From Sphingomonadales bacterium (GTDB lineage: Bacteria; Pseudomonadota; Alphaproteobacteria; Sphingomonadales; Sphingomonadaceae): DNA of 13,330 nucleotides. The stretch covers positions 1 through 13,330 of the forward strand of contig JAFKLV010000264.1 of the NCBI GenBank assembly GCA_017304125.1. Direction: 5' to 3'. The notes beneath the pieces are model-generated. The model did no database searches. It was not told the DNA's origin and saw nothing but the letters and a program-made list of their open reading frames with translations. Of the stretch, positions 12,117 through 13,330 are shown in pieces. The position numbers and the translations under genes are program-made. Every line of letters begins with the position of its first letter. Within the stretch, counting starts at the first letter, position 1.

Positions 12117-13330
12117 TCAATAAGACAGGCTGAGCGTGGCGCGGATGCTGCGTCCGAATTCCGGCCGGGCGAGGAAATAGCTGTTGCTCATGCCGCCGGC
12201 GTCGAACGATCCCACGCGCGGATTGCCTTCGGTGAGCCCGAGTGCGTTGGTGAGGTTGGTCGCGTTGAGCGCAAGGCTGACCCGATCGTTGAGCGCCGCG
12301 TCCACGCTGGCGTTGAGCAAGGAGAAGGCGGGCAGGCGCTGGCTATTGGCGATATCCGCGAACCGGCTGGAATAATGCATCAGCTCGGCGCCGATGCGCA
12401 GCTTCCCGCCGATGAGATTGAGGCTCGGCGCGAGGCGGAGCGAAACCCGCGGCACGCGGACGAGCTGATTGCCGGTGACGGTGCGTGTCACCGGCTGGCC
12501 GCTGGACAGCTCGACATAGCTGAAGTTGAGATAGCGGGGATCCTGCAGCGTCGCCTGCACGTCGAGCTGCAACGGGCCGACCAGATCGGCATGGCCGGTC
12601 AGCTCCAGCCCGATCGTCGAGGTATCCGCGATCGACGTGCGTTCGACATAGCTGTTGGACGCGGTGTCGAAACGATAATCGGTGAACGGCAGGCGCGCGA
12701 AATGGGTCGCGAAACCGGTGGCGGAAAGCGCCCAATGCGGTCGCTTGGCGATGATGCCGGCCTCGGCCATGATGATCGGCACGATGGCCTCGTCGGTCCG
12801 CTTCGGCGAGGCGTAGAATTCGCTGCCGCTCGGCAATCTCGCGATCCGGGTCAGCCGCGCGAACAGGCCGAGGCTGGGCATGGGATTGAAATTGACGGCG
12901 GCCGTCCAGTTGAGCCCGGTGAACCGGCGGTCGATCGGCTGGGTGATGCCGGTCGGGCCGAGCACCGCATCATCGGCCAGCGTGGCCGGGTCGCCCAGAT
13001 CGAACGCCTTTGAATTCATCACATTGCCGCCGATCCGGATCCGCTCCCAGCGCAGGCCGAGATCGACCCGCCAGTGCGGTGCGATCGCCCATTCGTCCGC
13101 AACATACAGCGCGACATTGGACGTCTTCATGGCGACGGAATCGAACAAGGATCCGTACCGCAGAAAGCCATTGTCGGTCAGCCGCCCGGCCTCCCGCCCG
13201 GCCGCGTCGAGCGCCACGACGTCGAGCCGCCGCGCCTGACCGCTCACGTCGAGCAGCGCGGTCGCCATCTGGCGATCATAATGCCAGCGACTGTCGCCAT
13301 AAGTGAGGCCGATCGCCGCATCATGACGGC
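12117..13330 (-). CDS. TonB-dependent outer-membrane receptor, C-terminal part
   Basis: The frame is open from the right edge of the window (first full codon at 13328) to the TGA at 12117-12119, about 403 codons; the N-terminus, plug domain and start lie beyond the edge. The visible part is a beta-barrel of alternating strands and loops: TSNVALYVADEWAIAPHWRVDLGLRWERI, GLNWTAAVNFNPMPSLGLFARLTRIARLPSG and LRIGAELMHYSSRFADIANSQRLPAFSLLNASVDAAL. It then ends DRVSLALNATNLTNALGLTEGNPR and RSIRATLSLSY, with the N-L-x-N/T-x-x-G-x-x-E/x-G-N-P-R phrase and a terminal aromatic residue, both typical of these receptors. The barrel takes up siderophores, vitamins or carbohydrates using TonB energy; the substrate is not readable from this part. 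An internal ATG at 13268 is not the real start, since the barrel sequence continues upstream of it (GLTYGDSRWHYDRQ). Confidence 0.9.
   Translation of the reverse strand, partial: RHDAAIGLTYGDSRWHYDRQMATALLDVSGQARRLDVVALDAAGREAGRLTDNGFLRYGSLFDSVAMKTSNVALYVADEWAIAPHWRVDLGLRWERIRIGGNVMNSKAFDLGDPATLADDAVLGPTGITQPIDRRFTGLNWTAAVNFNPMPSLGLFARLTRIARLPSGSEFYASPKRTDEAIVPIIMAEAGIIAKRPHWALSATGFATHFARLPFTDYRFDTASNSYVERTSIADTSTIGLELTGHADLVGPLQLDVQATLQDPRYLNFSYVELSSGQPVTRTVTGNQLVRVPRVSLRLAPSLNLIGGKLRIGAELMHYSSRFADIANSQRLPAFSLLNASVDAALNDRVSLALNATNLTNALGLTEGNPRVGSFDAGGMSNSYFLARPEFGRSIRATLSLSY

Noticed and set aside
13010..13268. ATG at 13268 as the start of a short outer-membrane protein
   Set aside because: The same frame continues without a stop to the window edge and reads as beta-barrel sequence, so the gene is a truncated TonB-dependent receptor and not a complete small protein.

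Overview
The window is GC-rich, gene-dense chromosomal DNA, most likely from an alphaproteobacterium of the Sphingomonas type. This is an inference from several signs: strong G/C preference at third codon positions, a TonB-dependent receptor, an MlaA homologue with a Pro/Ala-rich N-terminus, twin-arginine-type signals on small secreted proteins, and many tightly packed, translationally coupled genes. I see no rRNA or tRNA gene, CRISPR array, insertion sequence or prophage signature. No gene-free stretch reaches 300 bases; the longest is about 236 bases between amt and the cation/proton antiporter.

Layout. 1-164: the tail of an AraC/GlxA-type regulator. 224-1531 (+): a DinF-branch MATE efflux pump, convergent with an alpha/beta hydrolase (1528-2217, -); their stop codons interlock in one CTAG. 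2329-3252 (-): a secreted retropepsin-like protein with two lobes. 3340-3969 (-): a LysE/RhtB-type exporter. 4121-5934 (+): a four-gene operon made of an ArsR-type repressor, an SRPBCC (AHSA1-type) protein, a DUF899 thioredoxin-like protein and a 73-residue membrane protein. Three of these genes join by ATGA or GTGA overlaps, and a tandem operator lies just before the repressor. 5894-7637 (-): a three-gene operon of small exported proteins (calycin/DUF1579-like, NIPSNAP, NTF2-like/DUF4440). 7740-8783 (-): an MlaA-family protein. 8940-10241 (-): an Amt ammonium channel. 10478-12109 (+): a CPA1 cation/proton antiporter. 12117 to the right edge (-): the C-terminal part of a TonB-dependent receptor.

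How the genes work together. Most are envelope, transport or housekeeping genes with no obvious common pathway. Two units look like true functional modules: the autoregulated arsR-SRPBCC-DUF899-small membrane protein operon, whose inducer and reaction are unknown, and the three-gene operon of exported proteins. The best candidate for an under-described system is the first. Its repressor has no cysteine, so it is unlikely to be a classical metal sensor. It appears to be transcribed from a promoter buried in two 18-bp-spaced copies of ATTAGT-N4-RCTAAT, and the transcript may be leaderless.
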